A stretch of DNA of 64,000 bases from contig CAIIXF020000003.1 of the NCBI GenBank assembly GCA_903813345.2, forward strand, positions 7,589,815-7,653,814. The letters are read 5' to 3'. A program made the position numbers and the translations under genes. This DNA is from Owenia fusiformis. Its lineage: Eukaryota; Annelida; Polychaeta; Sabellida; Oweniidae. Shown piece after piece: positions 53,713-64,000 of this stretch (its first letter is position 1; the number at the start of each line of letters is the position of its first letter). Under the pieces are notes generated by a model. The model made no database searches and was not told where the DNA came from. It worked only from the letters and a program-made list of their open reading frames with translations.

Positions 53713-55225
53713 GATGGCACTTTTGCTATTTCCGAGCGAAATAGCCAATGAATTTCTTGTTAAATATGGTAAAGAGGATCTATCTATCAACAAAACCTGG
53801 CAAAGCCAAATAGAAACTTGCGCAAACTTAGCGGTCAGCCTAGAACAGCTTGAAATTAGTCTGCCCAGCTATAACAGTGAATGTAGCATTGAAAATAAGG
53901 ATCTAAACCTCAGTGAGCTAATTACAGTAATAAATAAACCAAACAGTTTATCTGCCCCCGACCCTAGGGAAAAGATCTTCTATATATTCATCAAAAAAGC
54001 AGGCATGAAGTTTATCACTGTAATACTCAAACTTTTCCAAAAATGCTGGAAAAAAGGGATCCTGCCAAAGGAATTTAAAATCGACCCAAAAAACATGATC
54101 CTAAAGCCATCGAAAACCAACTACAATGTGGATGGAGCTTACCGACCTATCACTATCACTATCCTGGGCAAATTATATGAACACATAACATGTGAAAGAT
54201 TTGTATGGTTTGCTGAAACAAATAATCTATTTTCTCAATTCCAGGACTCCTACAGAGGCTAACGAAGTTGCAATCACACAATCCTCAGACTGACACAGGC
54301 CATACAAGACAGCTGGAATAAACAAGAAACAGTGGTAGCGGTCACTATCGACTATGACTCTTGTTTTGAACGGGTCTGGAGAGACGGTCTGATAGCGAAG
54401 CTCTATAACAACGGTCTGAGGGGCAGACTTCTTTGCTACATCTCAGAGTATCTACATAATCGTCAGTACTCTCTAACTGTAAATAAACACACATCTGAGC
54501 TTAGAACATCAAGTGTATGTATACCTCAGGGGGCCGTAATTTCCCAATCCCTCTGTAATGCCTATACAGCTGATGCCCTTGCAGGAGTGAAGGCAAGCTA
54601 TGGAGAATATGCAGACGACATAGTTTTGTGGCAGTGTGGAACAGATCACACAACCATAGAAAACTCACTAAATGAGGACCTCAAAACACTATCCTCATGG
54701 TGTGAGGCTTGGAACATGAGCATTTCTCTAAGCAAATGCAAAGTTATTGTGTTTAGCCCACCAAAAAAGACAGACCTACTGTTGACATTAAACTAGACAA
54801 TGAATCCCTAGATGTTGTAGAGTCAACCAAGCTACTTGGCATCACACTAGATCAGGAACTGAGTTTTGATCAACATATTTTAGAAAGACAAAAGAAAGGT
54901 TTTGGTGCACTAAAACAAATCTCAAACTTCACAAGCACTAATTCAGGTTGCTCACAATCTGTATTTTGCAATCTCTACAAGAGTCTGGTACAACCTAATT
55001 TAGAATATGGCATTAGCAGAATCTCCACTGTAACAGACAAAGCTATATCTACATACAGAACTGTACATAGACAGGCACTGTTGAGGGCAACTGGATGTTT
55101 ACAGTCCACAAGCACAGAAACTCTTGAAGTCCTCACAAACACACTGCCGTTAGACATTCTTTTCAAAGCCAGACAGGCCCAAGAAGTCGCAAGAATAAAA
55201 CTTAAGACAGATATACAATTGTAAG
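53713..55225 (+). pseudogene. I-type LINE reverse transcriptase, disrupted
   Basis: The frame runs from MMALLLFPSEIANEF through KAGMKFITVILKLFQKCW, VDGAYRPITITILGKLYEHI, then a TAA near 54260 where family members have a continuous frame, then AVTIDYDSCFERVWRDGL (motif A), CIPQGAVISQSLCNAYTADA (motif B), YGEYADDIVLWQCG (motif C) and SLSKCKVIVF. A frameshift near 54780 moves the reading to VESTKLLGITLDQELSFDQH and ISNFTSTNSGCS, ending near 55225. It is non-functional. Confidence 0.82.
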
Positions 55226-55364
55226 TCCAATACGCAGGGAATTTGATCAGTGGACGAACAGTATCACTAGTGAGAAAAAACCCACAACATTTAATATTCT
55301 CAACTCAAGACTGAGAGTGAGAGAATTTTGTAGAAAAACAACTGTCCTGATAATGTTACAGTAG

Positions 55365-55870
55365 TCTTCACAGATGGCTCAAGTCTAGGCAACCCAGGAC
55401 CTACAGGGGCGGCTGCAATAATCTACCTACAAGGGCTTAGAGGGGAACCTGTCTGCCTAGAAAGACCCATTAGCTGTTCTAGCAATAACTACATAGGAGA
55501 AGTCCAAGCCATAGAACTTGCTCTCACATATCTTGACAAAACACCACTGTGCAGAGATACCTTAGTTTTCTGCGATTGTCAGCCCGCTCTAACTTCTGTT
55601 TTTGAAACGGGTACCCCCAAAAATCAACTAAATTCTATTTCTATAATAAGAAACACATGTAAAAACCTTTCCCAAAAGGGAATCAGCATAAAGTATCATT
55701 GGGTACCTGGTCATCTAGACATTAATGGAAACGAGCTGGCTGACAAACACGTCAAGCAGGCGGCACAATCAGCTAAAATACTCAGTCAAGATAGTAGAAT
55801 AATAACTAAAAGAGAGATATACAGTCAAATACACTCAACTTCAAAGTCTAAATGGCAAAGGCAATATAAC
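55365..55870 (+). pseudogene. LINE RNase H domain
   Basis: VFTDGSSLGNPGPTGAAAII carries the first catalytic Asp, GEVQAIELALTYL the Glu, FCDCQPAL the second Asp, and HWVPGHLDINGNELAD the His and last Asp. All four acidic positions of type-I RNase H are present and the frame is open here, so the decay lies in the reverse transcriptase rather than in this domain. Confidence 0.85.
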
Positions 55871-56284
55871 AATTCAAAAAAAGTGGGGTATATCCAACGC
55901 TCTATTGAGTCGGTAGGAAAGAGACCTTTACTAGGTGAATCTGACAGAAGAACCTTCTGCATTACAAACCAACTCCTTAGTGGTCACACCAGATTTAACA
56001 GCCATCTGAAGAAAATAAACCCTATACATAGTACTAACCTCTGTTTAAACTGCAACCAACCCGGGGCAGAGACAGTTGACCATTACTTATTTAAATGCGA
56101 CAAACTCCAGGATCTAAGGGATAAAATGCTATATGATGCAGACTGTATACTTCTAGAGAGTGGAAATACATGTGCAGTGGATCTGAAAACCCTTGCTGGT
56201 GAAAATCAAACACTAAACAAGGACATGAATAAAAAGCTATATGATGTACTACGCACCTACATCATAAAAAGTAAAAGATTTTAA
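55871..56284 (+). pseudogene. LINE C-terminal region with zinc motif
   Basis: About 135 codons to TAA at 56282-56284, including NQLLSGHTRFNSHLKKI and CLNCNQPGAETVDHYLFKC, a CCHC-like motif that follows RNase H in I-type and related LINE ORF2 proteins. Confidence 0.8.
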
Positions 56285-56340
56285 GTGTAAATAAAACATT
56301 AGTTATAAGTAGATAAGGACTTTTAAGCAAAACTAAAAAC

Positions 56341-57264
56341 AAAATAAAAATAAACTCTTACAAAACAACAGTGTAAACCACATCAGTGACACTACAAAGT
56401 GAAAACCAGCACCAGAGACTACATAAGGTGGCATTAAAGCACCACAAATGATACTGGATATAAACAAACAATTACTATTGCGAACTCCAAGATGGCAATG
56501 ATTGAAACCATGACTTACAGGACGGTAAATTGAAAAAAATACTAGTTGACGTAAAGAACGCAATCACCAAAACAGGATTACTTTTTACGGTCAAATCCCA
56601 AAGAATGCAGAATCTGATAAATATTGAATGTCTAAAACTACAAAAAGATGGCGTCGTAGTTTTAGGTTGAGATTTCCAAAAATAGGATTTCATTCCGAAT
56701 CTATTTAAAGGTGTCGCGGTATATATATTACTTTTATTGACAAAATACGTGGATGTGTTAGGTTTGTTGAGTGTTTGTGTGATGAATTTCTATTTTCTGA
56801 AATGGACAATACATAAACTTAGCCAAAAGTCTTCGAATAATTGCTTTTCATCATTTAAGTTGTCCAAATAAATCGGAAAAACTCTATTATACGTTTCAAT
56901 TTTAAAATGAGTCTCAATTTTAGAATGAGCTGGAATGAGTTTCAATTTTAAAATGAGTTTTAATTTTAAAATGAGTTTTAAAAAAGTTCACAGTCAATAT
57001 ATTTGGACAAACCCGGATCATAACTGCATAAGTACTAGTGACTATGACAAATATGATATTCCATTCTTTAAACATAAGATTTTGTACTTTATGGTGTAAA
57101 AATGTCTCAATAGGCCTACTGAATCTATTTGTGTTTACCTAGTATTTTGTCATACTTAATTACTATAGTACAATGGTAAATTATGAAAAAGCTTTAAGTT
57201 GCAAATGTTAAAACCCAAAGTGCAGAATTAAAATGATAAATTAGAATTGGTATTATCGTGGTCT
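56341..57264. other. non-coding region with a short tandem repeat
   Basis: 56899-56990 contains four or five units of about 20 bases built on TTTTAAAATGAGTTTCAA. Otherwise nothing. Confidence 0.6.
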
Positions 57265-57545
57265 CAGTGGCGGATCCAGGAACCAACAAGGGGGGGGGGC
57301 CCAAATTTGAGAATATAGAAAAAACACCTAAAGCCGAAAAAGTGGGCCCAAATTTTGAAAATTTGAGGCCCATTTTCTTCAAAATTTGGCCTAAATTAAA
57401 AAAATAAGGCCTTAGAAGGCCCAATAATGACCAAAAGGCCCACTTTTTGGGGCCTTAAGGCCTTTTTTGGCCTAAAATTTTTTTTGGTCCCAACTTCTTT
57501 TTTTGGGCCAACCTTAGGGGGGCCCCCCCCCGGATCCGCCATAGG
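57265..57545. mobile_element. hAT-like MITE with GGCGGATCC termini, copy 3
   Basis: It starts CAGTGGCGGATCCAGG and ends CCGGATCCGCCATAG, with the same GGGCC/GGCCC-rich interior as 22731-23008 but in inverse orientation. No clear target duplication. Confidence 0.75.
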
Positions 57546-58608
57546 GTCTGTCCGATCTTGATGCTCAAGGTATTATTTGCTCAAACCACCTAGAATTCGA
57601 AGGATGTTGTCCTTGCCCGGAGGTGCTATTGGAATTCGAAGATGGGTCTGTCCCCCGTCCAAAAATTTAGCAGGAGACGGGGCGACGCAGGAGCTGGATG
57701 TTGTATGTCTTCCCTGGGTCTCCCTTACAACTCTTACAGAACTCAGAACCACACTTTCATCCCGGGGGTACCATGGAGCCCCCTACCCTCCTTAGGTGGG
57801 CCAGAATTAGTTGGGCTCAGAAAAATTGGCCCAAGTTCGGTGCCAAGTTTATAAAAATTGGCCTTTAGCCTAAATCTCCATATTAGGGCCAAGATTTTGG
57901 GATATAGGAGCCCAAGATATTTCTAAATCTCCTCGGGTTGAGGTTCTGAATACAAGAAAACCTGAAGATACAGAAGGATTTCTTATTGGTCAAAAGTTTG
58001 AGAATATTGGCTGTTACTTTTGTTCAACGCCCGCCCTTTGTAAGCCTATACTCGCACTGCTATCTATTTCGAATGATTTCTTTGACAAAAAAAACATGAA
58101 ATACATTCATATGTATTGATAATAAAATTGTCATTACATACATATAAAAAGTAATATGCCACCATAATGATGTACTTTAAATAATCATACACATTGTCAA
58201 AGGGGTGCAAAACGTAAAATAGAACAGCCAATAATGCCTCTGATTCCAGTACTAATTTTGAACGGTGATCTGGGAAAAGCGTGGACGAGAACGGAACCGA
58301 TATGGAATAGCTACGCCTCATCGGTATTTGTATGTGTTTCGGGATAGAAACACCCATTGAAGACCTACAGTTTGGATAGATGAATATCCAAGGAACATTT
58401 ACTGCTTTTCAGACTGGAATATAAACAACGAATTGTGAAGAATTTACTTGAAAAAAACTTCAAGAGTTGTGTAAACATTCGACTCTCAGACTTGAAGGAC
58501 CCCTTATAATAAGCACAAAAATACTTTTCAAAAATAATGGATTTTACTTTATAACTCTGCAGAATATGTGACGAATGAATAGATTTGGATATATACACCA
58601 TTGTACGT
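57546..58608. other. region upstream of the cadherin gene
   Basis: 57557-57603 repeats 52318-52363. 57770-57900 contains further GGCC-rich MITE-like text. Overlapping plus frames at 57577-57854 are repeat-derived. From 58000 the sequence is presumably the promoter and 5' region of the cadherin gene. Confidence 0.45.
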
Positions 58609-58616
58609 TATATAAG
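58609..58616 (+). promoter_or_regulatory. possible TATA box of the cadherin gene
   Basis: TATATAAG lies about 50 bases before the ATG at 58667, which would leave a very short leader. Tentative. Confidence 0.3.
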
Positions 58617-58666
58617 GATATTTGTCATCATAATCCTAAAGTGGAATCTTCGTAAAAGACGTGGGA

Positions 58667-59888
58667 ATGGTTGAAAAGTACAGCCATTGGAGTAAAATGG
58701 CTAGTAAAATTTTACTGTTTATTTTCTGCATATGTGCAATTGCAGAATGTAGGAATATAAAGACTGTGACAGTGCCTCATAATAGCAAACCTGGATTTAT
58801 ACTTAGTAAGCTCCCTTTCTGGGGTCAGGCATTTTCCCTAGAGGATAACGACCCCTCAATATCGCAATTTTTCCACATACTTGATGGCACCATTATGACG
58901 AGTGCAGATATTTCAGACCTTTTGGGAAAAAATTTGATGCTAAGCATCAAAAATACAATTGCTGATAATGAATGGTATGATATATTACATGTGGATGTAC
59001 AGAATGGCAATAAAATGTTAATTTTTCCCGAACAGTCGTATAAAGGGTATGTCATGGAAAATCAACCTGCGGGCACCCCAGTACACAGCCTTTCAGCTCC
59101 TCTATTTGCCAAAATTAACAATGTAGAAAGTCCTGATATTTTGTACTCCATAGTAACAGGTCGTAGTGACCTATTTGACCTGAAATTAAGAGAAGGTCAA
59201 GTTGACATCATCACCTTAGCTCCTCTGGACCGCGAAGAAAATTCTGAATTCCAACTACAACTTAGCGCTTCATCTCTCCAAAACAATGATATTGCCCATG
59301 CCAAAATTACCATATTAGTTGAAGATGAAAATGACAACATTCCCAAATTTGAATCTTCATCATATAATGTTCTTATCCCTGAGGATACGGTTGCTATGAC
59401 GACCATTCTAAAGGTCAAAGCAGTAGATCCGGACCAGGGAAAGTTGAAGTATTCTATGGAACCAAGCAAATTATTTAGAATTGATTCTGAATCTGGTGAC
59501 ATTGTTCTACAAACTCAACAAGGCATTGAAGAAAAAACGTACCAATTTGAAATATTCGTGGATGATGATATACATCGTGAAGCAGCGATTGTATCAGTTG
59601 TCGTGGAAAGTGATCTACTATTTATCCCTGAAAGTCATCGAAGAAATCGTAGAGCTGTTAGGCCAATAAGAACTTTTGAATTGGATGAAGGCACGACTTC
59701 CTTGTTCAGTGTCAAGTCCCCACCACTTAACGATCAGGAAAGATTCGCTTTAGTTTCTGGAACAGAAAAGTTTAACATTAACCCATTTACTGGACAGTTG
59801 ACTCTTGCGGCAAACCAGGAACTAGATTATGAAGAAACGCCATCTATAACTTTCTCTGTTGAGATCACGCGGGCAGACGACAGAACCT
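58667..59888 (+). CDS. cadherin-repeat adhesion protein, first coding exon
   Basis: First coding exon of a large secreted or membrane protein with cadherin repeats (Ca2+-dependent cell adhesion). ATG at 58667 (GGGAATGG) or 58697 (AAAATGG) precedes the signal peptide MASKILLFIFCICAIAEC. Then follow an atypical first module; a second with VMENQPAGTPV, LDREENSEFQL and the Ca2+-binding linker VEDENDNIPKFESSSYNV; a third with IPEDTVAMTTILKVKAVDPD and FRIDSESGDIVL; then the basic string HRRNRRAV (furin-type site RNRR) and the start of a fourth (FELDEGTTSLF, NINPFTGQLTL). The exon ends ACCT|GTGAGT; the in-frame stop three codons later is intronic. The exon continues the frame with one extra base. 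The rest of the gene lies beyond the window. Which cadherin subfamily is unclear. Confidence 0.85.
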
Positions 59889-62800
59889 GTGAGTAGAATT
59901 TTTAACTTACACAATGCAATGCATGCAGGATTCAACAGATGCTGGGGACTTTATCCAGAGCTTGTTGATATTGGCAACTGGTCCATATTTCACTTTTGAC
60001 CAGCAAGTCCAGCATATCATACTTTGAGCATTTTCTCATCAGTGTTTTGAGACTCCAACTTACAGACTTGAAACACGTCATAGAAATCCTATATTTCAGA
60101 TTTTTAGGGCCTGGAGAGTTGACCCCCCCCCCCCCCCCCCTATTAGGTTTAAACAAGGGTCTGACTCACCCCTTAATATTTCACAATGTCCTGAGAAACT
60201 CATTTATGTCTGCACCCCTATTGTTAACTTAGACTCTTAGCCAAGTGTGACATGATGCAGTATTTACACATTTTCTCCAATTTATCATTTCAAACAGGTT
60301 AATTGAAAGTTATGACACAGATATACATATTTTCTTAACATCAAAGTTGTGATTAATGCCTTCTTATACATAGTGTTATATCATTTATTGTACCTTTAAG
60401 TGGATTGAGTGAGTTTTGATCAGCACTTTATACATGATGGGAAAATTGCATGATATATTACTTTAAATTGATACAACTTGAAACTGAAAAGTTTGCATGA
60501 CAAGCTACATACAAATTAGTCTACTTTTGGATTCAATTTATTATTTTTACACCATGTAATCTTAAGACCTTTGCATACTTGAGTTTTTTATAAGCCGCAT
60601 TTGTGGTGACGAACACCAATTGTTTACAGGCGCACGCCTATTGTTTACCTTTACACTGGCTTTTTCAATTCATTACGATCTTTTAACCATGCAGTAAACG
60701 ATTTCACAAAGGAAACCGTTTAACACCTTTCCAGAGTGTCATAGACACTGTCAATAATTCATATGCCGTGTGAAGCTTTGTACATTTTTAATGAACTTTA
60801 ATTAATTTGAAAAGTTTCTACAGAAGAATAAATGATTTTGCGTTGTGTGATTCAGACTGATTTTTCTGGGACCCATTTAAAGTCCCCAGTTCTTTTAAGC
60901 CTAGTAGTCCCATAGATCAATCTAATAATCTGTTTGAATGGATTTAAATTTTGTACGGCTTGAAGTAGTAGAAAGCTGTTAGAAATATGACATAACTAAA
61001 AGGCTTTATTTAGATGAGAGAATTTGAATCAGGATTTCAGTGAAAAGTGCCTGTTCGAAACTGCTTTTAAGAAATTCTCAGTTTGATAAATTAGAAACAT
61101 ATGCTTTTTTGTACTTGACTATTCCACCGACATCTGAGGTCAGATTAAACTCCTGATGAACTGTGAATTGAAATAATAACTCTTAATACAAAGGCATTCT
61201 TTGAAACAATAATAATGTCTTAGGATAATAGCATTTGCTCTTTTGAATAACATACATCCCGTGAGCTTTTTCACCCTTATTATAGCAAATCTACAATCTG
61301 TTTCCTTGGCAATTGTTGTATTTAATCTTATGTATTGTTTTCTTTATAATTAATTATTCTCAAAATGAAAAATGTAGGTAGCTGGTTATTTAAATAAATG
61401 GGTATGAATTATGAAAGTCTTTTAGTAAAAAGAATTTCTATTTTGAGAGGGCTTATCATCTGGAGAAAGTTGTAAAAGATCATGAAATGTTAGAGTTTTC
61501 CATACATTAAATCTGTGTGCAATATGGTATCTGAGTTGTACTAATATCTACATTTTTATTGTTAAATTGTCTTACATATTGTCCAGTAACAGATGTTAAA
61601 TCATACTATTTGTAACAGTTGCCATGGTTTTGATAACACAACATAATAATACATTGCTTGCACAGCAATACAAAGCTTATCATTTAATAATATTTTGATT
61701 GTTGTATAACTTAGATAATGAGCTATCATATATCACTTTAAAGCCTTTGTGGTGAAGAGGTAGCTAATATTATCTCTATTGTAGATTGATAATGTTATCA
61801 TTTTGGCCGCAGGCATGCTGTGATGACATACATGTTAAAACAGTTATTGCCACAAGGTGAAAATTAAACGTGTTTTATTTTGACTGGATAAATTTGATAT
61901 CTCAAAAATTTCAAAAGAATCAGTTTTATTTCATGTATATAAGGAACTTAATGGTGTCAATTATGTCTTGAAATAAAAATGTAAATCCTCTTTTAATATT
62001 TTTTTTCTTTACATCACCAAATTATGCAACATTTTGGGGGGAAATTATAAGTGAACCTAAAACATGTGAAGCTTTTCCGCTGGAGGTTTACATTCAATAC
62101 TTGTGTCTATAGCAGGATAGGAAATACATAATATAACAAATTGCTAACATTTTTATAGGATTGGTCGATGCCATTATGTGTAGCCATAAAAGCAAAAAAG
62201 AATACAATCATGTCGATTACAATGCCATTCATTTATAATAGTATCTCTAGTTTTTGTACTACAACATTTATCAATCACGCACAATCATCAATATCAGGTT
62301 GAGATAATTCGATTAGTTTGCTACATCATACTTGTTTGCACGAGATAACGAAATAAACTCATTTCTACACTGTTCAAATATATCAGAAACATTTAACAAA
62401 TATACATAATGTTGCGTCCATGGATACGTCTTCTGAATATGTTGCTGTACTAGAGATCATGTCCTTTAAATCAAGTATCAATTTTACATGCTTTTAGGTA
62501 GTTAGTAAAATATGTGACAACCTGAGACGTTTAAAATACAAAAATGTGTGTCTGCGAGTGTTGGTTTCTAAAAAGGCTTAGTTCAGGACATTGTTCAGTC
62601 TCATTTTTAACCCTCCACATTTATGGCTCCCTGGGAAGTGGAAATACCCTTTTTAATGATTTCATTTGACTCTTGTACTAGGCTCTGTTTATCAGGGTAT
62701 TCTTGAAATGAACTACAGTATTTTAGACACTTTCTTTGTCTCTAGGTATAAAGTTCATTTAATTTATCAATAAATCCCTAAAACTTAAAATATCATTTTT

Positions 62801-64000
62801 AATACTTTCCAAATTCTCAATCGGGTGCAAATTAACTCAAATGGGTGACAATATTTTTTCAACTCGGTGCAAGTTATTCTCGAATTGGCCGATTTGCCTT
62901 GAAATTGTTTCGATTTATTCTGCAAGTAATAATCTCAAAGCAATGCAAATTCAATAATTCCAGTTGAAGGATTGATAAATCCCTCTAATCAAGCTTTTTC
63001 ACACATTTTATCTCTAATTTAAATAATTATAGTATATGGTTTCTTTAAACCACCTCTCGATTAAGAATATTAACTCCAGATTATGTGTGACTACCATTTT
63101 TATTCCTCGTTTTTCCCAGTTTTCTCTCTGTTTTATGATAAAAATTGTGACTTCCATGGAACTATTTTTCTAATATCCCAGTAGATTGATGGGTTATATC
63201 TCGAGGGAATCTACAATAAATTGCCGCATTCACCTCTCACCCAGAGAACAAGCGTAGAAATGTAGCTTCAGATTTGTGGAATTGTTTCAAGCATGTTCAA
63301 AGATTTGATTATGATTTTCTCTAAGACTGACCTGTCAGATAATAATTGAGTATCTTTGACGGAGAAAATATCTTCAGTAATTGTTTGTTCACTTGTTAGT
63401 TTTCATACTGGAAACGTCCCCCAATTTTTTGGCAGTCCCCAACTTTGGCAATTATTGTACTGTGTATTTTAAATGCATTGAATTTGAGTAAAGATGAAGA
63501 AAAAAGGTCCCCCATAAACCCAACTACTCTGAGAAGCTTCTTATCCTTTGATTCCTAGCACTCCAATGGTAAGGTGGCATACCTAATTTAGTATGAGCAA
63601 TGGGCGTCAAAAATGCTCCATGCTCCCTCTTCCCTCCCCTCTCCCCCCCACCCTCCCTCCCTCCCCTTTTCACTAAATATTTTATAGAGATTGGCAGCAA
63701 CATGGTATATGCAAAACTAGCAACATTGATCTAGTTTCCAAAATGTAATCAATAGTTAGAATATACCAGTAGCGTTTTATGTTAGACATATTTTTAGAGT
63801 TTGTTTGACTTGGTATCATTTGTGTGGATTTACTACATCTTGTTTTGTTTGAAGTTCAGCTCATTTTATTTTAAACCTGAGATAAACTATCTTACTTTCT
63901 ATAGTCTGGTGCCGCTGATCTAGGTAAATTAGAGCTTACAAAAATATATATCTTAACTTTTAGCTTTTTATTCCCCCAGCATAATATTATGTGAATATAC
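59889..64000 (+). other. first intron of the cadherin gene (open at window end)
   Basis: It begins with the consensus donor GTGAGT. No exon, RNA gene or transposon was recognised in over 4 kb. It contains a run of about 18 C at 60122-60140 and a C/T tract at 63610-63670. The lack of long frames fits an intron. Confidence 0.6.

Larger units (their letters stand above)
53713..56340 (+). mobile_element. decayed I-clade-type LINE with RNase H
   Basis: A 5'-truncated APE-type LINE copy whose reverse transcriptase, RNase H and C-terminal zinc motif are recognisable in order but interrupted by stops and frameshifts. RNase H after RT is characteristic of the I/R1/LOA groups. The endonuclease and ORF1 are missing. 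An A-rich stretch at 56284-56350 may be the tail. Confidence 0.8.

Noticed and set aside
1-64000. CRISPR array, prokaryotic operons, rRNA genes or phage
   Set aside because: No spaced direct repeats of CRISPR type, no operon-like gene packing and no rRNA sequence were seen; the direct repeats present are minisatellites and segmental copies.

Overview
This window looks like AT-rich nuclear DNA from an invertebrate animal. A marine lophotrochozoan such as a mollusc is my best guess, but the sequence does not prove it. Genes have spliceosomal introns with GT/AG ends. There is no operon structure. Most of the window is transposon-derived: at least four kinds of APE-type non-LTR retrotransposon (LINE), fold-back or MITE-like elements, and minisatellites.

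Host genes. (1) Two paralogous minus-strand genes encode TauE/SafE-family multi-pass membrane transporters. I assembled each from three phase-compatible exons: gene A (exon 1 11124-11280, exon 2 8480-8707, exon 3 741-1714; about 452 aa) and gene B (exon 1 25096-25246, exon 2 14534-14761, exon 3 12877-13853; about 451 aa). A further intact exon-1 copy lies at 49662-49812 and two truncated ones near 21638 and 29949. (2) A plus-strand cadherin-repeat gene begins at 58667. Only its first coding exon (to 59888) is in the window; the rest to 64000 is intron. (3) A weakly supported two-exon gene (15768-15823 + 16265-16496) would encode a 95-aa basic, Ser-rich protein inside a 2.4 kb insertion.

Layout. 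1-12.9 kb: gene A, with a 5.4 kb L1/Tx1-like LINE (16-bp target-site duplication) in intron 2 and a minisatellite element in intron 1. 12.9-25.3 kb: gene B, with a 10.3 kb first intron. 15123-25440 (intron 1, exon 1 and promoter) is tandemly duplicated at 25441-32290 + 49320-49930. The two copies differ by insertions, so one often shows the empty site of the other. The largest difference is a 17 kb block (32291-49319) with Harbinger-like terminal inverted repeats. It contains an almost intact LINE (33193-37365), an 8.4 kb pogo-like inverted-repeat structure holding a second LINE with a 2A-like motif, and a 0.95 kb palindrome. 50-58 kb: more fold-back elements and a decayed I-clade-type LINE with RNase H. 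58.6-64 kb: start of the cadherin gene.

No gene network is visible. The functional story is a transporter family whose first exon and promoter have been multiplied, and whose introns have been expanded, by transposons. All family names come from motif recognition by eye; no database search was run.
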